Assembly (NCBI GenBank): GCA_023438115.1
Contig: JAEZEB010000271.1
Location: forward strand, 1-13,792
Direction of reading: 5' to 3'
Length of the DNA stretch: 13,792 nt
Source of the DNA: Pseudomonadota bacterium
GTDB lineage: Bacteria > Pseudomonadota > Gammaproteobacteria > Burkholderiales > Burkholderiaceae_C
The translations under genes were made by a program, and so were the position numbers. Position 1 is the stretch's first letter. The number at the start of each line of letters is the position of its first letter. Positions 6,650 to 12,736 of the stretch are shown here, in pieces. The notes below the pieces were generated by a model. That model saw only the letters and a list, made by a program, of their open reading frames with translations. It made no database searches and was not told the DNA's origin.

Positions 6650-7732
6650 ATGGATCGTCGATCTCTCATCCGGGGCGCCGGCATCGCGGGCGTGCTGGCC
6701 GCCGGCGTCGCGCCGGCCGTGCATGCGCAACCCGCCATCCGCTGGCGCCTGGCTTCGAGCTTCCCCAAGTCGCTCGACACGATCTATGGCGCCGCCGAAG
6801 TGTTCGCCCAGCAGGTCAAGGCGATGTCGGGGGGCAAGTTCGAGATCTCCACGCACGCGGCCGGCGAGCTGATGCCGGCCTTCGGTGTCGTCGATGGCGT
6901 GCAGCAGGGCACCGTGGAAGTGGCGCACACGGCGCCGTACTACTTCTTCGGCAAGAACGAGTGCTTCGCCCTGGGTTGCGCCATCCCCTTCGGCCTGAAC
7001 AGCCGGCAGATGACGGCCTGGATGTACGAGGGCAACGGCCTGAAGCTGATGCGCGAGTTCTACGCCAACTACAGCATGACCAGCTTCCCCGGCGGCAACA
7101 CCGGCGCGCAGATGGGCGGCTGGTACCGCAAGGAGATCAAGTCGCTGGGCGACGTGAAGGGCCTGAAGATGCGCATCGGCGGCTTCGCCGGCCGCATCTT
7201 CGAGCGCCTGGGCGGCGTGCCGCAGAACATCCCCGGCGGCGAGATCTACCAGGCCCTGGAGAAGGGCACTCTCGATGCCGCGGAGTGGGTGGGTCCCTAC
7301 GACGACCAGAAGCTGGGCTTCAACAAGGTCGCGCCCTACTACTACTACCCGGGCTGGTGGGAAGGCGGCCCGCAGCTGGACTTCTTCATCCACCAGAAGG
7401 CCTTCGACGCCCTGTCGGCCGAGAACAAGGCGATCGTCGAAAACGCCGCGGCGCATGCGCACACGTCCATGCAGGCGCGCTACGACGTGCGCAACCCCAA
7501 CGCGCTGCGCCAGCTCGTGGCCGCGGGCACCAAGCTGCGCCCCTTCTCCGCGGCGGTGCTCGACGCCGCCTTCAAGGAGTCGATGGCGGTGTACGAGGAC
7601 CTCGGCGCCAGGAACCCCGACTGGAAGAAGATCTACGCGGACTACGCGAAATTCCGCACCGAGCAGAACCTCTGGTTCCGCTTCACCGAGGCCACCTTCG
7701 ACCGCTTCATGCAGGCGCAGAAGTTCGCCTGA
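6650..7732 (+). CDS. TRAP transporter periplasmic solute-binding protein, DctP/TakP/FcbT1-like (copy 1)
   Basis: 360 residues from the ATG at 6650, chosen because GAGGAG lies five bases before it and the paralogues start the same way. The N-terminus MDRRSLIRGAGIAG with a hydrophobic stretch and AVHA-Q (cleavage after Ala26) is a twin-arginine-type export signal. The mature protein is a TRAP-family receptor that captures an organic acid in the periplasm and hands it to a DctQM permease driven by the sodium gradient. Landmarks include GNTGAQMGGW with Gln154, LKMRIGG with Arg175, Glu212-Trp213 in EWVGPYDD, and APYYYYPGWWEGG. These fall at the positions recalled for the cation and keto-acid site of R. 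sphaeroides TakP, so a 2-oxo acid or similar carboxylate is plausible; FcbT1-like mannitol/chloroaromatic receptors are the other relatives. No permease gene adjoins it. A terminator follows at once. Confidence 0.92.
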   Translation: MDRRSLIRGAGIAGVLAAGVAPAVHAQPAIRWRLASSFPKSLDTIYGAAEVFAQQVKAMSGGKFEISTHAAGELMPAFGVVDGVQQGTVEVAHTAPYYFFGKNECFALGCAIPFGLNSRQMTAWMYEGNGLKLMREFYANYSMTSFPGGNTGAQMGGWYRKEIKSLGDVKGLKMRIGGFAGRIFERLGGVPQNIPGGEIYQALEKGTLDAAEWVGPYDDQKLGFNKVAPYYYYPGWWEGGPQLDFFIHQKAFDALSAENKAIVENAAAHAHTSMQARYDVRNPNALRQLVAAGTKLRPFSAAVLDAAFKESMAVYEDLGARNPDWKKIYADYAKFRTEQNLWFRFTEATFDRFMQAQKFA

Positions 7733-7750
7733 TCGGCGGCGGCAGCAAGC

Positions 7751-7776
7751 AAGGAGGCCCCGTGGGGGGCCTCTTT
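7751..7776 (+). terminator. Intrinsic terminator after dctP1
   Basis: GAGGCCCC (7754-7761) pairs with GGGGCCTC (7766-7773) around GTGG, followed by TTTC. It lies 18 nt after the dctP1 stop and 22 nt before the dctP2 start, so it separates the two paralogues transcriptionally. Confidence 0.8.
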
Positions 7777-7786
7777 CTCCTGGCGC

Positions 7787-7792
7787 GACAAT
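7787..7792 (+). promoter_or_regulatory. -10-like hexamer before dctP2 (putative leaderless start)
   Basis: GACAAT (four of six to TATAAT) lies six bases before the dctP2 ATG at 7799, directly after the dctP1 terminator. No Shine-Dalgarno and no clear -35 are present. The spacing predicts that the transcript begins at or within a base or two of the start codon. Confidence 0.35.
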
Positions 7793-7798
7793 GGCGGC

Positions 7799-8878
7799 AT
7801 GCACCGACGCTCCCTCCTGAAGCGCGCCGGCCTCGCCGGCGTGGCGGTCGCCGCGGCCGCCCCGGCCGTGCACGCGCAGCCCGCCGTGCGCTGGCGCCTG
7901 GTCTCCAGCTTCCCGCAGTCGCTCGACACCATCTACGGCGCCGCGCAGGTCTTCGCGCAGAAGACCCGCCAGCTCTCGGGCGGCCGCTTCGACGTGTCCG
8001 TGCACGCGGCCGGCGAGCTGATGCCCGCCTTCGCCGTGGTGGACGGCGTGCGGCGCGGCAAGGTGGAGGCCGCGCACACCGCGCCCTACTACTTCTACGA
8101 GACGGACGTCACCTTCGCCATCGGTGGCGCGATCCCCTTCGGCCTGAACAGCCGGCAGATGAGCGCCTGGACCTTCGAGGGCAACGGCCTGAAGCTCATG
8201 CGCGAGTTCTACGCGCTGTACGACATCGTCAACTTCCCGTGCGGCAACACCGGCGCGCAGATGGGCGGCTGGATGCGCAAGGAGATCCGCAGCAGCGCCG
8301 ACCTGCGCGGGCTGAAGTTCCGCATCGGCGGCTTCGCCGGCATGGTGCTGGAGCGCATCGGCGGCGCGCCGGTGAACATTCCCGGCGGCGACATCTACAA
8401 CGCGCTGGAAAAGGGCACCATCGACGCCGCCGAATGGATCGGCCCCTACGACGACCGCAAGCTGGGTCTGCACAAGGTGGCGCCGTACTACTACTATCCG
8501 GGCTGGTGGGAAGGCGGGCTGCAGCTGGACCTGTACGTGAACCGCAAGGCGTATCTCGCGCTGCCGGCGGACCTGAAGGAAGTGGTGGCGGCCGCCGCGA
8601 CCATCGCGCACGTGGAGACGCAGGCCAAGTACGACGCGCGCAATCCCGCGGCGCTCAAGCAGCTGGTGGCCGCAGGCGCCAAGCTGCGGCCCTTCCCGGC
8701 CGACGTGATGACCGAAGCCTTCAAGCAGTCCATCGTCCTGTACGACGAGCTGGGCCGGCAGAACGAGAACTGGCGCCGCATCTACAGCGACTTCGCGAAA
8801 TTCCGCTCCGAGCAGAACCTGTGGTTCCGCTTCACCGAAGCCACGTTCGACCGCTTCATGCAGAGCCAGAGGCTGTAG
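7799..8878 (+). CDS. TRAP transporter periplasmic solute-binding protein, DctP/TakP/FcbT1-like (copy 2)
   Basis: 359 residues, clearly paralogous to copy 1: by eye most residues are shared, with identical blocks such as AAGELMPAF, IPFGLNSRQM, EGNGLKLMREFYA and APYYYYPGWWEGG. It starts MHRRSLLKRAGLAG and has the AVHA cleavage site, so it carries the same twin-arginine-type signal. The expected ligand residues of copy 1 are kept: Gln in GNTGAQMGGW, Arg in LKFRIGG, and Glu212-Trp213 in EWIGPYDD, which suggests a similar ligand. Differences cluster in surface segments, such as YETDVTFAIGG in place of FGKNECFALGC. The ATG at 7799 has no Shine-Dalgarno and only a -10-like GACAAT six bases upstream, unlike copies 1 and 3. 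No terminator is seen before copy 3, so read-through is possible. Role as for copy 1; the permease partner must be encoded elsewhere. Confidence 0.91.
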   Translation: MHRRSLLKRAGLAGVAVAAAAPAVHAQPAVRWRLVSSFPQSLDTIYGAAQVFAQKTRQLSGGRFDVSVHAAGELMPAFAVVDGVRRGKVEAAHTAPYYFYETDVTFAIGGAIPFGLNSRQMSAWTFEGNGLKLMREFYALYDIVNFPCGNTGAQMGGWMRKEIRSSADLRGLKFRIGGFAGMVLERIGGAPVNIPGGDIYNALEKGTIDAAEWIGPYDDRKLGLHKVAPYYYYPGWWEGGLQLDLYVNRKAYLALPADLKEVVAAAATIAHVETQAKYDARNPAALKQLVAAGAKLRPFPADVMTEAFKQSIVLYDELGRQNENWRRIYSDFAKFRSEQNLWFRFTEATFDRFMQSQRL

Positions 8879-8919
8879 AAACTGTTCGCCGCGCACTTAG
8901 GTTCTAGGTACAAGCGCGA

Positions 8920-8937
8920 GGGCTGACTGCAAGCCTG
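8920..8937 (+). promoter_or_regulatory. 18-bp box upstream of dctP3, shared with dctP1
   Basis: GGGCTGACTGCAAGCCTG here matches 15 of 18 bases of GGGCTGACGGAAAGCTTG at 6545-6562 before dctP1, on the same strand, and contains a -35-like CTGAC core. TTGAAA (8938-8943), five of six to TTGACA, follows directly, but no good -10 lies 17 bp further on. The box may be a common regulator site. dctP2 lacks it. Confidence 0.35.
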
Positions 8938-8984
8938 TTGAAAGGTTTGGTCACAACCCGGCCGCATCATCGCCCGCACTAGTC

Positions 8985-8989
8985 AGGAG
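8985..8989 (+). promoter_or_regulatory. Shine-Dalgarno of dctP3
   Basis: AGGAG lies eight bases before the ATG at 8998. It fixes the start and, with the homologous MDRRSL N-terminus, leaves no better alternative. Confidence 0.8.
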
Positions 8990-8997
8990 TCTCATCC

Positions 8998-10080
8998 ATG
9001 GATCGCCGTTCCCTCATCAAGCGCGCCGGCATCGCCGGCGTGCTGGCCACGGGCATCGCCCCGGCCGTGCATGCCCAGGCCGCCGTTCGCTGGCGCCTTT
9101 CCTCCAGCTTCCCCAAGTCGCTGCCCACGATCTTCGGCTCGGCCGAGCGCTTCTCGCAGACCGTCAAGGAACTGTCGGGCGGCAAGTTCGAAGTGTCCGT
9201 GCACGCCGGCGGCGAGCTGATGCCCCCGTTCGCGAACGTCGACGCGCTGCAGAACGGCACCATCGAGATGGGCCAGACCGCTCCCTACTACTTCACCGGC
9301 AAGAACGCGATCTTCGCGTTCGGCTGCGCGGTGCCCTTCGGCCTGAACGCCCGCCAGATGGACGCTTGGATGGAGCAGGGCAACGGCCGCAAGCTGATGG
9401 ACGAGTTCTACGCCCAGTACAACATCGTCTCCATGAGCGCGGGCAACACCGGCACCCAGATGGGCGGCTGGTACCGCAAGGAGATCAAGACCGTCAACGA
9501 CCTCAAGGGCCTGAAGATGCGCCTGGGCGGCGGCCTGTTCGGCGAGACCATGGCCAAGCTGGGCGTGGTGGCGCAGAACATGCCCGCGGGCGAGGTGTAC
9601 CAGGCGCTCGAGAAGGGCACGCTGGACGCCACCGAGTTCGTCGGCCCGTTCGACGACGAGAAGCTGGGCTTCAACAAGGTCGCTCCCTACTACTACTACC
9701 CCGGCTGGTGGGAAGGCGGCGCCGAGCTCGAGTTCTTCATCAACAAGAAGGCCTACGACGCGCTGTCCGCCGAGAACAAGGCGATCCTGCGCGCCGCCGG
9801 CGCCGTTGCCGCCCGCGAGATGACGGCCAAGTACGATGCGCAGAACCCGCTGGCGCTCAAGCGCCTGGTGGCCAACAAGACGCAGCTGAAGCCCTTCTCC
9901 AAGCAGATCATGGACGCCGGCTTCAAGGCCGCGATGGAAGTGTTCGCCGAGCACGAGGCCAAGTCGCCCGAGTTCAAGAAGATCCACCAGGACATGCGCG
10001 CCTTCCAGCGCGACCAGCTGATGTGGACCCGCTTCTCGGAGTACCGCTTCGACAGCTACATGGCGTCCGTGAAGGTCTGA
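8998..10080 (+). CDS. TRAP transporter periplasmic solute-binding protein, DctP-like (divergent copy 3)
   Basis: 360 residues with the same signal design (MDRRSLIKRAGIAG, cleavage after AVHA) and the same overall fold landmarks: GNTGTQMGGWYRKEI, ALEKGTLDA and YYYYPGWWEGG. It is clearly less like copies 1 and 2 than these are to each other. RIGGFAG becomes RLGGGLFG with one extra residue. EWVGPYDD becomes Glu213-Phe214 in EFVGPFDD, losing the Trp that in TakP contributes to the cation/ligand site. The C-terminus WTRFSEYRFDSYM replaces the WFRFTEATFDRFM of the others. These changes sit where ligand is expected to bind, so a different carboxylate is a reasonable inference. It has its own Shine-Dalgarno and a possible shared control box, and ends at a UUCG-loop terminator. 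No DctQ or DctM adjoins it. Confidence 0.92.
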   Translation: MDRRSLIKRAGIAGVLATGIAPAVHAQAAVRWRLSSSFPKSLPTIFGSAERFSQTVKELSGGKFEVSVHAGGELMPPFANVDALQNGTIEMGQTAPYYFTGKNAIFAFGCAVPFGLNARQMDAWMEQGNGRKLMDEFYAQYNIVSMSAGNTGTQMGGWYRKEIKTVNDLKGLKMRLGGGLFGETMAKLGVVAQNMPAGEVYQALEKGTLDATEFVGPFDDEKLGFNKVAPYYYYPGWWEGGAELEFFINKKAYDALSAENKAILRAAGAVAAREMTAKYDAQNPLALKRLVANKTQLKPFSKQIMDAGFKAAMEVFAEHEAKSPEFKKIHQDMRAFQRDQLMWTRFSEYRFDSYMASVKV

Positions 10081-10098
10081 CCTTCGCGCTGCCGAGCG

Positions 10099-10122
10099 AA
10101 AGCCGCCTTCGGGCGGCTTTTT
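10099..10122 (+). terminator. UUCG-loop terminator after dctP3
   Basis: AAAGCCGCC (10099-10107), loop TTCG, and GGCGGCTTT (10112-10120) followed by TT form a compact Rho-independent terminator 18 nt after the dctP3 stop. Confidence 0.92.
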
Positions 10123-10140
10123 CGTTGCTCGTGCGCGAGG

Positions 10141-10152
10141 CGCATGCATGCG
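10141..10152. repeat. Perfect 12-bp palindrome CGCATGCATGCG
   Basis: The self-complementary sequence CGCATGCATGCG lies 19 bp after the dctP3 terminator and just before the large inverted repeat. It may be a protein-binding site or a boundary of that element; nothing further can be said. Confidence 0.5.
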
Positions 10153-10154
10153 GG

Positions 10155-10269
10155 CAGCCGGACGCAGAGGTCGCAAAAAATACGCAAAGGCCGCAAAAGG
10201 AACCCGAGCACCTTGATGGATGTTCTTTTGCGACCTTCGCGTATCCTCTGCGACCTTTGCGTCCGGCTG
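10155..10269. repeat. Large imperfect inverted repeat made of CGCAAAG-like units
   Basis: The left arm (10155-10203) begins CAGCCGGACGCAGAGG and continues with roughly 10-base units CGCAAAAAA, ACGCAAAGG and CCGCAAAAGG. The right arm (10222-10269) is its reverse complement with six substitutions, all transitions, and one single-base gap. The 18-base centre is CCGAGCACCTTGATGGAT. The arms could fold into a hairpin of nearly 50 bp. Each arm is itself a degenerate tandem of NNCGCAAAG units. No coding sequence is convincing here. The element fills the gap between the dctP3 terminator and the dedA promoter and is clearly less GC-rich than its neighbours. It resembles dispersed intergenic repeats rather than an insertion sequence, because no transposase is present. 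Confidence 0.85.
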
Positions 10270-10328
10270 TCCGCTTCCTCCTACGGCATGTCCCGCCAAG
10301 CCGCCGCGCGCCGGCCGTGGCGCAGTCC

Positions 10329-10334
10329 TAGACT
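10329..10334 (+). promoter_or_regulatory. -10-like hexamer before dedA (putative leaderless start)
   Basis: TAGACT (four of six to TATAAT) lies six bases before the ATG at 10341, with no Shine-Dalgarno between. The start of transcription would coincide with the start codon. A -35 box is not evident in the GC-rich upstream sequence. Confidence 0.4.
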
Positions 10335-10340
10335 CGCACG

Positions 10341-10958
10341 ATGGCAGACTGGGTCATCGACGTCATCGGGCGGCTGGGCTACTTCGGGGTCGCCCTGCTG
10401 ATGCTGGCCGAGAACCTGTTCCCGCCGCTGCCCTCCGAACTGATCATGCCCTTTGCCGGTTTCCTCGCCGCCCGCGGCGAGCTGAATCCCTTCGGCGTCG
10501 TCGCCGCCGGCACCTGCGGCTCGGTGCTGGGCGCCTTGCCCTGGTACTGGGCGGGGCGCAAGGTGGGCGCCGACCGCCTGAAGGACCTGGCGCAGCGCCA
10601 CGGGCGCTGGGTGGCGCTGACGCCGGACGAGATCGACCGCGGCCGGCGCCTGTTCGAGGAGAAGGGCGCGCTGGTGCTGGTGTTCGGCCGGCTCGTGCCC
10701 GCGCTGCGCACGGTGGTCGCGCTGCCGGCCGGCATGGCGCGCATGGGCCTGGCGCCCTTCGTGCTGTGGACGGTCGTGGGCTCGGTGATCTGGACCTCGC
10801 TGCTCACGCTCGCAGGCTACCTGCTGGAGAGCCAGTACGAGCGCATCGAGAAGTGGATGAACCCCGTGTCCACCGCCGTCTTCGCGCTCATTGCCCTCTG
10901 GTACGTGGTGCGCGTGGTACGCCACCCCTCCGGCGAGCGCCCCAAGCCCGCACGCTGA
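10341..10958 (+). CDS. DedA-family (VTT/SNARE-associated domain) inner-membrane protein
   Basis: 205 residues, the normal DedA size. The N-terminus has AENLFPPLPSELIMPFAGFLA, the family's re-entrant Glu-x-x-x-PP-x-PSE motif, followed by the Gly-rich GTCGSVLGALPWYWAGRKVG. The second signature is FGRLVPALRTVVALPAGMARM (F-x-R-x-x-P-x-x-R with G-x-M), and spans near 143-163 and 175-192 complete the fold. DedA proteins are integral inner-membrane proteins; members act in undecaprenyl-phosphate or phospholipid translocation and in keeping the proton motive force, and this copy's substrate cannot be read from sequence. It starts at an ATG with a -10-like TAGACT six bases upstream. ybaL follows after 60 bp and has its own -10-like box, so they may or may not be co-transcribed. 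Confidence 0.93.
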   Translation: MADWVIDVIGRLGYFGVALLMLAENLFPPLPSELIMPFAGFLAARGELNPFGVVAAGTCGSVLGALPWYWAGRKVGADRLKDLAQRHGRWVALTPDEIDRGRRLFEEKGALVLVFGRLVPALRTVVALPAGMARMGLAPFVLWTVVGSVIWTSLLTLAGYLLESQYERIEKWMNPVSTAVFALIALWYVVRVVRHPSGERPKPAR

Positions 10959-11003
10959 TCCCCGCCGGCGAAAAATCGCCCGCGGCCACGCTGCACCATC
11001 GGG

Positions 11004-11009
11004 TAGAGT
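11004..11009 (+). promoter_or_regulatory. -10-like hexamer before ybaL
   Basis: TAGAGT (four of six to TATAAT) lies nine bases before the ATG at 11019. No Shine-Dalgarno is visible in those nine bases, so a leaderless or very short-leader transcript is likely. Confidence 0.35.
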
Positions 11010-11018
11010 GCAGCGCAC

Positions 11019-12704
11019 ATGCACCACGACCTGCCCCTGATCACGACGATCGCCGCCGCGCTGGGGCTCGCCCTGGTGCTCGGGTTCGTCGCCGCGCGCC
11101 TGCGCCTGCCGGCGCTGGTGGGCTACCTCGTGGCGGGCATCGTCATCGGGCCGTTCACGCCCGGCTTCGTGGCGGACCTGCAGCTCGCCTCGCAGCTGGC
11201 GGAGATCGGCGTCATGCTGCTGATGTTCGGCGTGGGCCTGCACTTCTCCCTGGGCGACCTGCTCGCCGTGCGCCGCATCGCGGTGCCGGGCGCGGTGGTG
11301 CAGATGATGGCGGCCACGGCGCTGGGCGTCGGCGCGGCGCTGTGGTGGGGCTGGAGCCTGGCCGCGGCGCTGGTGTTCGGGGTGTCGCTCTCCTGCGCGA
11401 GCACCGTGGTGCTGCTTCGCGCGCTGGAAGCCAACGGCCAGCTGGATACCTTCACCGGCCGGGTGGCGGTCGGCTGGCTGATCGTCGAGGACCTGGCCAT
11501 GGTGCTGGTGCTGGTGCTGCTGCCGCCGGTGGCCGCGGCGCTGTCCGGCACCGGGGTGGTGAGCGCCGCGACCATCTGGCGCGAGATCGGGACCACGCTC
11601 GTGCAGGTGAGCATCTTCGTCGTCCTGATGCTGGTGGTCGGGCGGCGCCTGTTCCCCTGGGTGCTGTGGCAGGTGCAGCGCGTGGGCTCGCGCGAGCTGT
11701 TCACGCTGTGCGTGGTGGCGGCGGCGGTGAGCATCGCCTACGGCGCCACCAAGTTCTTCGGCGTGTCCTTCGCCCTGGGCGCCTTCTTCGCCGGCATGGT
11801 GCTGCGCGAGTCGCAGTTCAGCCACCGCGCGGCGGAGGAGACGCTGCCGCTGCGCGACGCCTTCGCGGTGCTGTTCTTCGTTTCGGTGGGCATGCTGTTC
11901 GACCCGGCCATCGTCGTCGAGCAGCCGCTGCACCTGGTGGTCGTGGTCGGCATCATCGTCTTCGGCAAGTCCATCGCCGCGGCCATCCTGGTGCTGCTGC
12001 TGCGCTATCCGCTGCATACCGCGCTGACGGTCTCGGCCAGCCTGGCGCAGATCGGCGAGTTCTCCTTCATCCTGGTGGGCCTGGGGGCCGTGCTGGGCGT
12101 GATGCCCGCCGAGGCGCAGAGCCTGGTGGTGGCGGGCGCGCTGATCTCCATTGCCCTGAACCCGCTGGTGTTCCGGCTGATCGAGCCGATCCAGAGCTGG
12201 CTGCTGCGGCGCTCGCAGCTTGCCCGCACGCTGGCCGCCCGCGACGACCCCCTGGCCGAGCTGCCCATGAGCACCGATCCGAAGTACCTGTCGAAGCAGG
12301 TGGTGCTGGTGGGCTATGGCCGCGTGGGCCGGCGCCTGGCGGATGCGCTGGCCGCCCACAACCTGCCTTTCGTGGTGGCGGAGCAGAACCGGGAACTGGT
12401 GGAGGAACTGCGCCTGCGCGGCATCCCCGCCGTCTTCGGCGACGCCTCGCAGGCCGAGGTGCTGGTGCAGGCGCATGTGGCGCGCGCCCGCATGCTGGTG
12501 ATCGCAACGCCCCACACCCTGGGCGTGCGGCAGATGGCCTCCTTCGCGCGGCAGCTCAACCCGGCGATCGAGATCGCCGTGCGCTCGCACAACGAGGAGG
12601 AGGCGCGGCGGCTGGAGGAGGAAGTGGCCGGCCGGGTGTTCGTCGGCGAGCACGAACTCGCCGCGGCGATGACGCGCCACGTGCTGGAGCGCACGGCGGG
12701 CTGA
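11019..12704 (+). CDS. ybaL: YbaL/Kef-type cation:proton antiporter with RCK domain
   Basis: 561 residues, very close in length and sequence to E. coli YbaL as I recall it. The CPA2 membrane domain (about 5-395, some 12 spans) has PLITTIAAALGLALVLGF at the N-terminus, VGYLVAGIVIGPFTPGFVAD, LLMFGVGLHFSLGDLLAV, STVVLLRALE, GWLIVEDLAMVL with Glu157-Asp158 in the ion-binding region, and VSFALGAFFAGMVL. The cytoplasmic RCK-N domain (about 427-545) begins with the nucleotide-binding Gly432-Tyr-Gly-Arg-Val-Gly437. The family exchanges K+ (or Na+) for H+ across the inner membrane and is gated by nucleotide binding; YbaL itself is not controlled by glutathione adducts in the way shown for KefB/KefC. 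No KefF/KefG-type ancillary gene is beside it. It converges on the DUF2062 gene, and a hairpin spans both stop codons. Confidence 0.93.
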   Translation: MHHDLPLITTIAAALGLALVLGFVAARLRLPALVGYLVAGIVIGPFTPGFVADLQLASQLAEIGVMLLMFGVGLHFSLGDLLAVRRIAVPGAVVQMMAATALGVGAALWWGWSLAAALVFGVSLSCASTVVLLRALEANGQLDTFTGRVAVGWLIVEDLAMVLVLVLLPPVAAALSGTGVVSAATIWREIGTTLVQVSIFVVLMLVVGRRLFPWVLWQVQRVGSRELFTLCVVAAAVSIAYGATKFFGVSFALGAFFAGMVLRESQFSHRAAEETLPLRDAFAVLFFVSVGMLFDPAIVVEQPLHLVVVVGIIVFGKSIAAAILVLLLRYPLHTALTVSASLAQIGEFSFILVGLGAVLGVMPAEAQSLVVAGALISIALNPLVFRLIEPIQSWLLRRSQLARTLAARDDPLAELPMSTDPKYLSKQVVLVGYGRVGRRLADALAAHNLPFVVAEQNRELVEELRLRGIPAVFGDASQAEVLVQAHVARARMLVIATPHTLGVRQMASFARQLNPAIEIAVRSHNEEEARRLEEEVAGRVFVGEHELAAAMTRHVLERTAG

Positions 12705-12736
12705 GCCAGGATTCCGGGGGCCGGCTCCTGGCTCAG
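12701..12736. terminator. Bidirectional hairpin overlapping both convergent stop codons
   Basis: CTGAGCCAGGA (12701-12711) and TCCTGGCTCAG (12726-12736) are perfect 11-bp complements around a GC-rich 14-base loop. The ybaL TGA (12702-12704) is in one arm and the DUF2062 TGA (12733-12735, read on the minus strand) is in the other. There is no T-run, so it may act as a pause or mRNA 3'-end stabiliser or need Rho rather than being a classic terminator. Confidence 0.6.

Noticed and set aside
6353..8896. Long minus-strand frames opposite the dctP genes (6353-8896 and 8992-10299)
   Set aside because: They repeat internally only because the three dctP genes are paralogous; composition is shadow-like and no start signals or domains are seen.
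10155..10269. CRISPR array
   Set aside because: The repeated units are about 10 bases, contiguous and arranged as inverted arms, without unique spacers or cas genes.
10144..10401. Short frames through the inverted-repeat region
   Set aside because: They consist of translated repeat units and run into dedA out of frame; no ribosome site or family resemblance.
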